Source: Macrotrachela quadricornifera (taxonomy: Eukaryota > Rotifera > Eurotatoria > Philodinida > Philodinidae). From it: a DNA stretch of 64,000 nt. How positions within the stretch are numbered: position 1 is the stretch's first letter; every line of letters begins with the position of its first letter. Position numbers and translations under genes: made by a program. The stretch lies in assembly GCA_022393335.1 (NCBI GenBank), contig JAJEKB010020839.1, positions 120,384-184,383 of the forward strand. Direction: 5' to 3'. The notes under the pieces are model-generated. The model was not told the DNA's origin. It made no database searches and saw nothing but the letters and a program-made list of their open reading frames with translations. Of this stretch, positions 11,989 through 22,184 are shown piece by piece.

Positions 11989-12588
11989 TAGTTAGTAAAC
12001 TGAAGTTATAAAAAAAAAAAGAATAAATGAATACAACGCAAGAGACGAAAAAAAGAAGCGCAATTTTATTCTCTCACGTTTTCTTATCTCAACTAAAAAT
12101 CTTTATGTTAGATATAGATGAAATAAGTGTCACTCAGTTTCATCACTCTTATCATAAAAAATAAGATACACATATATTGCGTATTTGTATCTCTTTATTC
12201 TGTATAATTCTCTGTCATAAATGATGTCATAAGACTTCTTTTTTATTTTTGTCTTATGACCAGATAAATAACATGCTCGCTTCGCTCTCGATATTAATCA
12301 AAATGGAAATGTAATCAACAGAAATTCTTCAAATATTATGAGTACTAATCTTTTATTATATAAATATTATATATATATTATGGTATTTTGTATATGTTAA
12401 TAAACGAATAAATTAGAAAAATATAATCATTTAACAGCATTTCTTTTCCACAATAATAATCTCTAAAAAAAGATTTCAATATATATATTAAAAAGTAGAA
12501 ATATTGCGTTTCTTGCTCATTTCAGATTTATATTATTTTATTTATTTTTCGTTCAAGCAGAAAAATTCCATGAATTTCCAAATTTACC
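11989..12588. repeat. Upstream flank of CmcJ-like copy 1, shared with copies 2 and 3
   Basis: A conserved block with a poly-A run, TCTCTCACGTTTTCTTATCTCAAC and GTCTTATGACCA... lies upstream of all three CmcJ-like genes (also near 26450-26720 and 34340-34620). It probably contains their promoter. Past about 12310 the similarity to the other copies ends. Confidence 0.5.
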
Positions 12589-12625
12589 TGATGAGTCCAT
12601 TAAGTAAGGACAAGCCGATCGTCGT
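12588..12625 (+). ncRNA. Degenerate hammerhead-ribozyme-like motif, left copy
   Basis: CTGATGA is followed immediately by GTCC, a 9-base loop and GGAC. This is the conserved hammerhead box plus a perfect 4-bp stem II. The following GAAA box is replaced by AAGC, so cleavage is not expected. A related sequence in direct orientation lies 816 bp away at 13405. Confidence 0.35.
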
Positions 12626-12679
12626 AAGTAGCTCGGAATTGATTTAATGAAACTCACCATTATAATAAAGCTACACAAC

Positions 12680-13325
12680 GTTCTTCAACTTACGAGGAAA
12701 TCATTTGAAGTAATTCGCTGCTTTTGACTGCATATTTTGTCCATAAGTAGGGCATCAATAGGCTAGAAAAACCCCAAAAGGATGTGAGTCCATGTTGCGG
12801 TTTCGCTAACATATGAAAGTTTTATTGAACTTTCCCTACAGATTCTCTAATTTTTTAATATGATCATATTTTCGAATTTTGACCTGAAATTTTGCCTATA
12901 TTAAGGATTCTATTAGTCTACTTTGTACGAAAAATTTCAGACTTTTTGGGTGTAGCATCAACAAGGTATCAATATCTCAAAGTATAGACGCTTTTTCATA
13001 AGTATCTCACAAAATGCGCGTATTTTGGCAAATTCATATCTCGGTGATGCTACATGCAAAAAGTCTAAAGTTTTCCGTACAAAGTAGACTAGTAGAACCC
13101 TTGATATAGGCAAAATTTCAGCGTCAACATTCGAAAATATAATCTTATTAAAAAATTTGGGGCCTGTAGGAAAACTTCAATAAAACTTTCGTATGTTAGC
13201 GAAATCGCAGCATGAGTCCATATCCACTTGGACTTTTCTAATCTATCGGTACCCTACTTATGGACAAAATACGGAGTCAAAAGCAGTGAATCTCTTCGAA
13301 CAGTTCCCTCGTTAGAAGTTAATGA
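12680..13325. repeat. Long imperfect palindrome (about 645 bp)
   Basis: The arms match over their whole length with mismatches. ATTTTGTCCATAAGTAGGG near 12734 faces CCCTACTTATGGACAAAAT near 13252; TTTCGCTAACATATGAAAG near 12802 faces CTTTCGTATGTTAGCGAAA near 13185; and TAGTCTACTTTGTACG faces CGTACAAAGTAGACTAG. The outermost visible pairing is CTTACGAGG at about 12689 with CCTCGTTAG at about 13308. No coding frame. The sequence differs from the palindromes at 5865 and 27391. Confidence 0.8.
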
Positions 13326-13403
13326 ATCGGTCAATTGTACATAAAACTGTCATTTGTGATCTTCGGGTCATTCGAATAGATTCTGTTTATACAATTAAGC
13401 TGT

Positions 13404-13442
13404 CTGATGAATCCCCTTAGGCAAGAACGAAATCATGAGCAT
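13404..13442 (+). ncRNA. Degenerate hammerhead-ribozyme-like motif, right copy
   Basis: CTGATGA, a weak stem II region and an intact CGAAA box are present, followed by a possible stem III (GAGCA/TGCTT). Compared with the left copy, each has lost a different part: the left keeps stem II, the right keeps GAAA. Together they look like two decayed copies of one hammerhead. Confidence 0.35.
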
Positions 13443-14181
13443 TATGTGCTTCACTACTTACCCTCAGCAAAGAGTTTTTTGAAATCTGCTCATCTAATGA
13501 CATTTCGAATAATAAGAATAGCAAGATAAATATCAATAATAATAATAATATAAAGAACCTTGTAAATTATAAGATTAATTATAAAAACAAAAATAATTTA
13601 ACTTTACAATATATGAATGAAACAAACCATAAAAAACATACTAAGTACATTTTATTAGCCCATATGATTATATTACAATTTTTTAAGAAAAGGATTTTCA
13701 GAAACCCTTTGGCGATCACCCGAAGTCCCAAAAAAAATATGCGCTCAATTCCTTATCAGATTTTATATATACGAATAAAATTTCGCTTAGTTTAAACAGA
13801 AGAGACGCATTTTATTTAAAAACGACCTTATCCTTTACTCTATCATCATATTAGACATGATATTTATCGAACAGGAAACAAAAAGACAAAGAATCAGACC
13901 GTACTTTTGCGTATTTTTCGAAAAGGGATACCTTTCCAATATTTCGTAATTTTCGACCGGAAACAAGTATTTGGTAAGACTAAAACGTAGATTTTCATGA
14001 TCAGTAGCTCATGCCTTATCAAATGACGTGAACAATAACATGAGAAAAGTTTTTACTTGAATTTTTCGCTGCGAATACCTTACATATTAACAAAAAAACA
14101 ACAATAACTCTTTCAACGCAAAACTCTGGTTTCAGTAGATTTAGCTGAATTATTTTTTCAATCAACAAAGATCGTACACTT
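13443..14181. other. Upstream region of the ART-TPR gene, no other gene seen
   Basis: AT-rich with an (AAT)n run near 13525-13550. A 60-codon open frame starts at 13613 but shows no motif or bias and is not called. Promoter elements of the gene starting at 14182 must lie here or upstream, but none can be identified with confidence. Confidence 0.4.
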
Positions 14182-17100
14182 ATGGATCAAAACGAAAATT
14201 CACCATCTACTACTGCATCAAGGGAGTTTTGTAGCATAAAACCACGCCGATTACCAAATGCTCGAATAGTTCAAAACTTCGTTCTCGTTTGGCTGGATGA
14301 AAGTATCGATGAAACCAGTAATAATCATGATTATCACAACATCATCAGTCAATTGCGGGAAACAGTAAACAACGTCAATACATTTATAGATAGCGATGAA
14401 TGCATAGATTTTGTCACCGATATCAAAGAAGAAATGGTATTTATGATTGTTTCCGGACTATCCAGTCAAACTATTATTCCGTTAGCTCAGGACATTGATC
14501 AAATTAGCTCCATTTATATTTTTTGTGATGATAAGACGCAATACACAAAATGGGCAGAACAATGGTCCAAAGTGAAAAATGTTTTCAAAGATATTACATC
14601 GATCTGTAAAGCAGTCAAACAAGACGCTCTTCGTTGTGATCAAAATGCAGTTTCTATCAGTTTTATCAAGGCAACTGATGACGCTTCCAAACAAAATCTT
14701 GATCAACTCGATCAATCCTTCATGTATACTCAATTACTGAAGGAAATTCTACTTACAATTGACTTCGATCAGAAACATATTATGGATTTTTTAACGTATT
14801 ATCGTAAAGAGTTTGTTGATAATGATGTCCAATTGAAGAACGTTGATAAGATTGAAAACGAATACCAGCTTCATCGACCAGTCTGGTGGTATACATCTGA
14901 TTGTTTTCTTTATTCGATGGTCAATAGAGCATTACGCACTATGGAAGTGGATCTTATTATTAAAATGGGATTTTTTGTACGTGACCTTCACCAACATATC
15001 GCTGAACTTCATTCAGAACAGTTCGCTGAAGATCATCACTCCGATTCGCTTATTGTATATCGTGGTCAAGGTTTATCTACAACGGATTTTGAACAATTAA
15101 TGAAAACGAAGGGTGGATTGATGTCGTTCAATAATTTCTTGTCGACAAGCCTTGATAAAGCAGTATCTCTCATTTACACCGAAAGCAATGCAATTGATTT
15201 GAAGATGATAGGTGTTCTCTTTCAAATCACTATTAATCCTTGCATCTCTTCGACACTGTTTGCTAACGTTCGCGACGTCAGTTATTTTCAGGAAGAAGAT
15301 GAAATATTATTCTCTATGCATTCTGTTTTTCGTATTGTGCAGATAAAACAAATCGAGGAAAATAATCGAATTTGGCAAGTGGATTTGACATTAACTAGTG
15401 ACAATGATCCTCAGCTTCACGCTTTAACTGAATGCATACGTAAACAAACCGAAACATCACCAGGTTGGCTTCGACTTAGCCGATTAATGATAGATCTAGG
15501 TCAGTACGACAAAGCTGAAGAATTATATAACATTCTTCTTCAACAGACAACTGATGAGTATGACAAAGCACATTTATATCACACGATGGGATTAATCAAG
15601 AATAAACAAACAAAGTATGAAGAAGCAATTACATTTTACCAGAATGCAATTGAAATTTATAACAAAATGTTGTGTCCACATGAAAAAAATTTGGCTAATT
15701 CGTTCATTGGAATCGGCTTAGTGTACGTGAACATGAGTGAAAACTCAAAAGCACTCTTATTTTATGAAAAAGCACTTGAAATTCATCACAAAACTCTCCC
15801 ACCAAATCATCTAGATTTAGGAACTTCTTACGCCTGTCATGCATCTGTGTACCGCAACATGGGTGAATATTCAAAAGCACTTTCGTACTATGAAAAAGCA
15901 TTGGAATTCTATCAAAATGCTCTACCTTCAAATCATCCTGAGTTGGCGATTACTTACGATAATATTAGTACACTGTACTCGAAGCGAGATGAATATTCGA
16001 AAGCACTCTTGTATTCCGAAAAAGCACTTGAAATCTATCAAAAAACTCTACCTGCAAATCATCCAGATTTGAGTACATCTTACAGCAACATTGGAGCAGT
16101 GTATTACAAGATGGGTGAACATTCGAAAGCGCTTTCGTACTATGAAAAAATACTTGAAATCTATGAAAAAGCTCTATCTTCAAATCATCCTGATTTGACT
16201 ACTTCTTACAGAAACATAGGTGTAATCTATGAAAACACAGGTGAATACTTGAAAGCACTTTCATATTATGAAAAAGCACTGGAAATCTATCAAAAAACTC
16301 TTCCCACCAACCATCCTAATTTGGTTGCTACATACGCCTGTTATGGTTCTGTGTATCATAAGATGAATGAATACTTAAAAGCACTTTCATATTATGAAAA
16401 AGCAATTGAAATTCAAGAAAACACTCTTCCCACAAATCATCCTGATTTGGCTCTTTTTTACAATAACATTGGAGCAGTGTATAAAGATATGGGTGACTAT
16501 TCCAAAGGTCTTTCATATTATGAAAAAGCACTTGAAATTCACCAAAACATTTTCCCCACAAATCATCCTGATTTGGCTCTTTCTTACAACAACATCGGAA
16601 CAGTGTATAGCAAGATGGGTGAATATTCAAAAGCACTTTCATATTGTGAAAAAGCACTTGAAATTCAACAAAACAGTCTTCCCATAAATCATCCTAATTT
16701 GGCTCTTTCTTACAACAACATCGGAACAGTGTATAGCAAGATGGGTGAATATTCAAAAGCACTTTTATTTTACGAAAAAGCACTTGAAATTCACCAAAAC
16801 ATTCTTCCTACAAGTCGCCCTCATTTGGCTCTTTTTTACAATAACATTGGAGAGTTGTATAAAGATATGGGTGACTACGCGAAAGCACTTTCATATTGTA
16901 AAAAAGCACTTGAAATTCAGCAAAATATCCTTCCCACAAATCATCCTGATTTGGAAGCTTCATACAACAACATTGGAGGGTTCTATAAAGATATGGGTGA
17001 CTACTGGAAAGCAATTTTGTATTATGAAAAAGCACTTGAAATCCAGGAAAACACTGTTCCTACAAATCACCCTCATTTGGCTTCTTTTTACAATAACATT

Positions 17101-17973
17101 GGAAGATTGTATAAAGACATGGGTGACTATGCGAAAGCACTTTCTTATTGTGAAAAAGCACTTGAAATTCACCAAAACATTTTTCCCCCAAATCATCCTG
17201 ATTTGGCTATTTTTTATAATAACATCGGAGTAATGTATTACAAGATGGATGAATATTCAAAAGCACTTTCATATTATGAAAAAGCACTTGAGATTGAAGA
17301 AAATAGTCTTCCCATAAATCATCTTCGTTTGGCTATTTCTTACAGCTACATCGGAGTGTTGTACAAAGACATGAATGACTATTCGAACGCACTTCCATAT
17401 TTTGAAAAAGTACTTGAAATCTATCAAAAAATTCTTCCCGCAAATCATCTTGATTTGGCTATTTCTTACAACAACATCGGAGTAATGTATTACAAGATGA
17501 ATGAATATTCAAAAGCACTTTCGTATTTTGAAAAGGCAATCGAAATTCGACAAAAAACTCTTCCCACAAATCATCCTGATTTGGGTATTTCTTACAGCTT
17601 CATCGGAGCGTCGTACAAAGACATGGGTGACTATTCGAAAGCACTTTCATATTTTGAAAAAGCACTTGAAATTCAACAAAACACTTTTCCCACAAATCAT
17701 CATAATTTGGGCGCTTCATACAATAACATTGGAGGGTTATACGAAGACATGGATGACTACTCCAAAGCACTTTCGTACTATGAAATAGCACTTGAAGTTT
17801 TGCAGGAAGCCCTTCCTTCAAATTATCTCCAATTGTCTTCTACTTATAACAACATCGGTTTAGTGTATAGGAAGATGGGTGAAAATTCAAAAGGACTTTC
17901 GTATTTTGAAAAAGCAATCGAAATGAAACAAAAAATTCTTCCTCCAAATCATTCTGATTTGGCTACTTCTTAG
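14182..17973 (+). CDS. ADP-ribosyltransferase fused to a kinesin-light-chain-like TPR array
   Basis: Intronless gene of 1263 residues in three parts. Residues 1 to about 225 alternate strands and helices (FVLVWLDESID, EEMVFMIVSG, SIYIFCDD) and have no firm family; the pattern recalls a receiver/TIR-like alpha-beta fold (inference). Residues about 230-410 are an arginine-type ADP-ribosyltransferase domain with the R-S-E triad visible: R294 in VYRGQG, S321-T-S323 in FLSTSLD, and E372-D-E374 in EEDEILFS. Family members transfer ADP-ribose from NAD to protein arginines. From about residue 415 come one degenerate TPR and then 18 full 42-residue TPRs plus a truncated nineteenth, close to YSKALSYYEKALEI-x6-NHPDLA-x3-NNIG-x2-Y-x2-MGE. 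TPR arrays bind protein partners, so a TPR-targeted modifying enzyme is likely. No signal peptide. The stop TAG lies inside repeat 19, so the array may once have been longer. Confidence 0.88.
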   Translation: MDQNENSPSTTASREFCSIKPRRLPNARIVQNFVLVWLDESIDETSNNHDYHNIISQLRETVNNVNTFIDSDECIDFVTDIKEEMVFMIVSGLSSQTIIPLAQDIDQISSIYIFCDDKTQYTKWAEQWSKVKNVFKDITSICKAVKQDALRCDQNAVSISFIKATDDASKQNLDQLDQSFMYTQLLKEILLTIDFDQKHIMDFLTYYRKEFVDNDVQLKNVDKIENEYQLHRPVWWYTSDCFLYSMVNRALRTMEVDLIIKMGFFVRDLHQHIAELHSEQFAEDHHSDSLIVYRGQGLSTTDFEQLMKTKGGLMSFNNFLSTSLDKAVSLIYTESNAIDLKMIGVLFQITINPCISSTLFANVRDVSYFQEEDEILFSMHSVFRIVQIKQIEENNRIWQVDLTLTSDNDPQLHALTECIRKQTETSPGWLRLSRLMIDLGQYDKAEELYNILLQQTTDEYDKAHLYHTMGLIKNKQTKYEEAITFYQNAIEIYNKMLCPHEKNLANSFIGIGLVYVNMSENSKALLFYEKALEIHHKTLPPNHLDLGTSYACHASVYRNMGEYSKALSYYEKALEFYQNALPSNHPELAITYDNISTLYSKRDEYSKALLYSEKALEIYQKTLPANHPDLSTSYSNIGAVYYKMGEHSKALSYYEKILEIYEKALSSNHPDLTTSYRNIGVIYENTGEYLKALSYYEKALEIYQKTLPTNHPNLVATYACYGSVYHKMNEYLKALSYYEKAIEIQENTLPTNHPDLALFYNNIGAVYKDMGDYSKGLSYYEKALEIHQNIFPTNHPDLALSYNNIGTVYSKMGEYSKALSYCEKALEIQQNSLPINHPNLALSYNNIGTVYSKMGEYSKALLFYEKALEIHQNILPTSRPHLALFYNNIGELYKDMGDYAKALSYCKKALEIQQNILPTNHPDLEASYNNIGGFYKDMGDYWKAILYYEKALEIQENTVPTNHPHLASFYNNIGRLYKDMGDYAKALSYCEKALEIHQNIFPPNHPDLAIFYNNIGVMYYKMDEYSKALSYYEKALEIEENSLPINHLRLAISYSYIGVLYKDMNDYSNALPYFEKVLEIYQKILPANHLDLAISYNNIGVMYYKMNEYSKALSYFEKAIEIRQKTLPTNHPDLGISYSFIGASYKDMGDYSKALSYFEKALEIQQNTFPTNHHNLGASYNNIGGLYEDMDDYSKALSYYEIALEVLQEALPSNYLQLSSTYNNIGLVYRKMGENSKGLSYFEKAIEMKQKILPPNHSDLATS
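15600..17973 (+). repeat. 126-bp coding tandem repeat (TPR array)
   Basis: About 18.7 copies of a 126-bp unit encode the TPRs. Several neighbours are nearly identical at the DNA level (units near 16570-16800 share long exact runs such as GGAACAGTGTATAGCAAGATGG). This points to recent unit turnover by unequal exchange or conversion, so the repeat number may vary between alleles. Confidence 0.85.
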
Positions 17974-19223
17974 CAGGCTATTGGATAGATATAGTTCGAA
18001 ATGGAGGATTAATCAAAAGTAGTTCCACATCTTGAGCGTGTTCTTGAAATACTACAACATTCAATGCCTGCAAATCATGCTAATTTTTCGATTTTACAAA
18101 TGAATATTTGAATTTGTTAACAAGAAATTCTAATTGATTTTTTGTATTTGTTTGAAAATAAAAAGAAATTCATATAAAAGAATATTTTTTGGTTACAAAG
18201 AATACTTGAGGATGTGTATAGTGAAATTTCCTTTTGTTAGGTTACATAAAATGGTAGATCAATAAACAAGAGTTTAATCATTTGATGGTACAAGAGAGTT
18301 TTTAAAAATGTTTTGCTGTTAAAGTTTTTCTGTTACACTTTAATTATTCAATAGGGAAACTTAAATTAAAAGAGAGATTAGAAAATGACATGCGATTTCT
18401 TGAACTAATCTCTATATTTATTATGATTTATAATATAAGATAAGAATTTAGCAGAAGTTCGTGGATATAAATAGTCATTCTCACACATAATGAACATTGC
18501 AAAAGCTTCTGAAAAAAGTCATACGATATATTTTCGCTATTCTAAAGGCTAGAAGTCGTAATATTTTTTTTATTCGAAAGATGCGAACTGAATGAGTTTG
18601 ATTTTAGTTTTAGTTAAAATGATAAACCAAAACAGAAGATATTGAAAGACTCCTTGTAAATTTTGAAAAAGATGCTTCGAGCTTCCAAAAAACAGAATAG
18701 ATGATTGTTTCTCATCGCTGGACAGACATGACAAGACACTTGAGATAACATCATTATTATGATTTTGGGCTTTTTTATGATGTACGTGGATCAAAATGAA
18801 CTATATTTACAAGTACAAGCGCGTCCACGATCCGTTAACTTGTAATGAAACTTGAGTTCGCTCTCTCTTTATATACGACAGTTAATGAATGATTGATGCA
18901 CTTCGATCTTTCTCGAACTTTTTACAGTATTCAAATATCAATATTATGTTCTTTAATATAGTCACGCTTGACACCATATTTTAATGTAGCACTACATTAA
19001 CTATTGAAAAGCATCTACACTGACAATACATGTCTTCGGTTTTTATCAACAGCTAACACTGTTTTTTTTGCTTTTATCTCATCTCAACGACTATTGATGC
19101 GATGATCACTGTTTCTATTATTACTTTTCTGCTCATTACTCTGTGTCATTGGTTTGATTGATGTGTACATAACCAATCTATTCATTCGCGATGGAGTAAG
19201 GCGTATATAACTTTATCATGATA
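17974..19223. other. Spacer downstream of the ART-TPR gene, no gene seen
   Basis: No coding sequence is supported here. The stretch is duplicated at 28104-29421 with small indels, for example an extra run near 28375-28435 in unit B. Confidence 0.45.
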
Positions 19224-20793
19224 TTAATTTCGTGCAGAAATCATTTCTTTAGCATTCACAAATATTGCTTGATTCTGCCTATGTTGCAAATATTTCTCAG
19301 TTGGGTCTAAATTTTGTTCGACTAAGGTAAACATCGATTTGTTTTCGTTTATCATGTCATCAGTATTTAACGTAACATGATGTGGGCTGGTGTTGAGCTG
19401 CAAGCGAAACAATACAATATAACCTATTTGAATATCATGAAAGTAATTTGTACATGAATCGACAAGAGAAAGATTTATGGTGTGAGAACTGCAATACATG
19501 TATTCAGCTTCAGTTTATATTGTTATAAACTTGTCAAAATGTGATCAGTATTGGCTTCACCAGTTGAAGAGATAGTCGGTATAAATGCAACAAAATCTTC
19601 ACAAATTTCATTTAAATGTGAATCAACAAATCGGAATAAGAAAAACTTATTGTTCAATGTTGGATGAATCAGTAGTTTCTTTTTCAAGATGAGTTTGAAG
19701 AAGTTGATCACCAGCATCGATATATTGTTTTAAAATTGAGATAAAGTTAGATGTGGATAGCATTTCAGCAGCATTGAGATGTTCCTGAATTGACATGACA
19801 TCCTCACCTAGAAATAAGCAGTATTAGACATATCTTTTTCTTGAGATTACGCTGTAGTGCTTATACTATACATCTAAGATGAATGGGTAGCAATATCCAT
19901 TCAGTATTCTCTAATCTGAGAAGAGATCTTCTTTAGATTTCAGATCTCGCTTTCTAGTTAATATAAATATTTAATTACAAGTACTTCTAAGATTTAACTA
20001 CTTTTTTAGGACGAAAACTCATGTAGATGAATAATAAAACTCTAGCTAAATTTTTTAGTAGTCTTTTTTGGGAACGACTGCCCTGTTTTTTTCCATATGG
20101 TGTTCAACTGTTAATCGATCACTATTTTGCTTCTACGATATGCGAACTGATAATCAATACTTGAAGACGGTTTTTCGAATGTCCAAATAAAGTTGGTAGT
20201 GCGTTCAATAGGTAACTTGTAATTCTTCGAATTGAGATGAATTTTAACAAGTGTAGAAAAATGTTTTAATTGATGATATTGAGAACATGGATTAATGAAC
20301 AAAGATTGTGTTGGAACTAAAGGTGAAAAAAGAGCACAAGGTGAGCAGAATGCTTCTTCGTAAAATGGCAAGTACAAGAGAAAAGAATATTGGCCTAGCT
20401 AATTAGCCATACATTGACGAATTATTCTGTCTTTTCCAACTTGATTTGGAAATATATATTTTTTATTGGGTCGAAATGGTTTGGTAAGAAGTCGATATTT
20501 TGTTTTGTTGGTGAGTGTATCGTATAACGATAACTGAAATCCAATATCATTGTCAAGAGTTTCGGGATGAAAATCAATAACAATGAAATTTCGGTTTACA
20601 TCAGTAGAATCGGTCTTTACTGGTTCTTCCAATTCACCATCACTCTCTTGAGTAGCATCAAAAGTGACAAGTTTAGTTTGATTAAATTTAGATTGTTCGA
20701 GTTCGAGTTGTTCGGATGAAACTGGTGTAATATCTTTTTTGTAACAGTAACAACTGAATCAAGTAATCCACGTTTTCGTTTATTACCAGACAT
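19224..20793 (-). pseudogene. hAT-type transposase (TTF/ZMYM-like zinc finger), decayed, copy A
   Basis: Reading the minus strand from MSGNKRKRG (20793) gives the typical order of a TTF-finger hAT protein in changing frames: a low-complexity N-terminus, FRPNKKYIFPNQVGKDRIIRQC, the zinc-finger piece EEAFCSPCALFS...FINPCSQYHQLKHFSTLVKIHLNSKNY, the linker SIQEHLNAAEMLSTSNFISI and LKQYIDAGDQLLQTHLEKET, and finally YCSSHTINLSLVDSCTN, the region that contains part of the RNase-H-like catalytic domain. Frameshifts (one at the A-run near 20737), stops and large deletions separate the pieces. These transposases cut and paste DNA; this copy cannot. Unit B has the same relic with the same A-run frameshift, so the gene was already dead before the duplication. 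Confidence 0.6.
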
Positions 20794-20805
20794 TCCGATA
20801 TACAA

Positions 20806-21668
20806 TTTTTACAGTATAGAAATGATTGCATATGTCGTTCTCAACAATATCACTGTCTTTGTTACATCAATCAACGACATTAAATATGTACCATTGTCTC
20901 CTTTGACCGTGCAGTCAACAATTTATTTGACTTATCTGACAATTCTAATCATCATCATTCTTCTTCAATAAAGAGTGGTGACAACGAATGTTAGTCTACC
21001 TATTTCATTTAGATAATGATAAATGTCTCTGTGTCTTTTTTTTATCAGATAAGAAAGAGTATTAGTTTATCTTCAGTGAATCTTTTTCAAGCTTAAAGAT
21101 ATTTTTCTATACAGCTGTGATTTTTAGTCATCTTCACATCTCCTGAATTGAAGATTTTAATATTATGATAATTACTTCTTATACGCGACTTGTATGTTCA
21201 CAGCATTTTCATTTACGCATGAAATGGATTTTGTACCTATTAAGTTGCAAATGTTTTACCATTACTGCTGTTGTTAAAGTTTTTAGCTTAAATTACTACA
21301 ATTACTTCTATTTGATACAATTCTGTGCTTAGAAAAAGTAGATAAATATGCATTTATGTCTTTTATTAGGGAACTTTAAGCAGTCTGACAAGTGTTTTGA
21401 TAAAAAATGCTGTTAAATTGTCATTATTGTGAGCTACGATAGTCACTTCACTGGAAAAGATCTTTAATTGATTTTTCTCGATCATTTGATTAAATCACTA
21501 TAGGGAAGGAATTTTAAAATAATACCATTTAAGTGCGCGAACACACATATATCAAGATTTTTTAGCATTGCGCAATAAATTTTAAGCTATTGGACGATTG
21601 CCCAAGGCTATCTACGCCACCGAATTCTACTTTCTAATGTAACACTATGAAAGAGTGCATTATTATAA
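20806..21668. other. Upstream flank of the hAT relic, no gene seen
   Basis: AT-rich sequence duplicated in unit B (30902-31763). No coding frame or structured element is recognised. Confidence 0.4.
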
Positions 21669-21919
21669 TTAACCCTTTGAGGACGGGAAGCCTATATATA
21701 GGCAATGTTTCTGGAACGAAGGATAACTGACTAATATATGTCTCTTATAATTCTGTTATAATCTAAATGCGGTGCAGGTCATAGATCTGTCATGTCCAAT
21801 GTAGTGTAGCACTACCCTGTGTATTGCACGCTCATTGGCCTCCTTTCTAATATACATATCATTCTGAAATTTCGAAAATATTACTTTTTTTCAAAGTAAT
21901 CCCGTCCTCAAAGAGTTAA
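21669..21919. mobile_element. piggyBac-type MITE (243 bp) with TTAA duplication
   Basis: TTAA at 21669-21672 and 21916-21919 flank inverted ends CCCTTTGAGGACGGG and CCCGTCCTCAAAGAG. Unit B has a single TTAA at the orthologous place (31764-31767, ACTTAAGTAATTG), which is a direct empty site. The element has no coding capacity. A small internal palindrome (AGCCTATATATAGGC) is present near the left end. Confidence 0.9.
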
Positions 21920-22184
21920 GTAATTGTGAATATTATTCTGTACCTTTAGTATATTATTCCATCTGTTCTGGTAAATAATTTTGAATTTGTCATTCACACA
22001 AATTAACTTTAACTATTCTGTGTACTCTCACAAACAAGGATATCATATACTCCATAATTATACTATGGGGGCCAATTAATTGCCCCCCCCCTCTTCGTCA
22101 TTTCCTTGTTTTGTCTATATCTTCTTTATTTATTAATATATGAACTATAGCGAGGAAGTATGAGTTGTAGTGCATCTTGTGACA

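Noticed and set aside
16328..17233. Long open frames in other frames and on the opposite strand of the TPR array
   Set aside because: They repeat with the 126-bp period and are by-products of the coding repeat, not genes.
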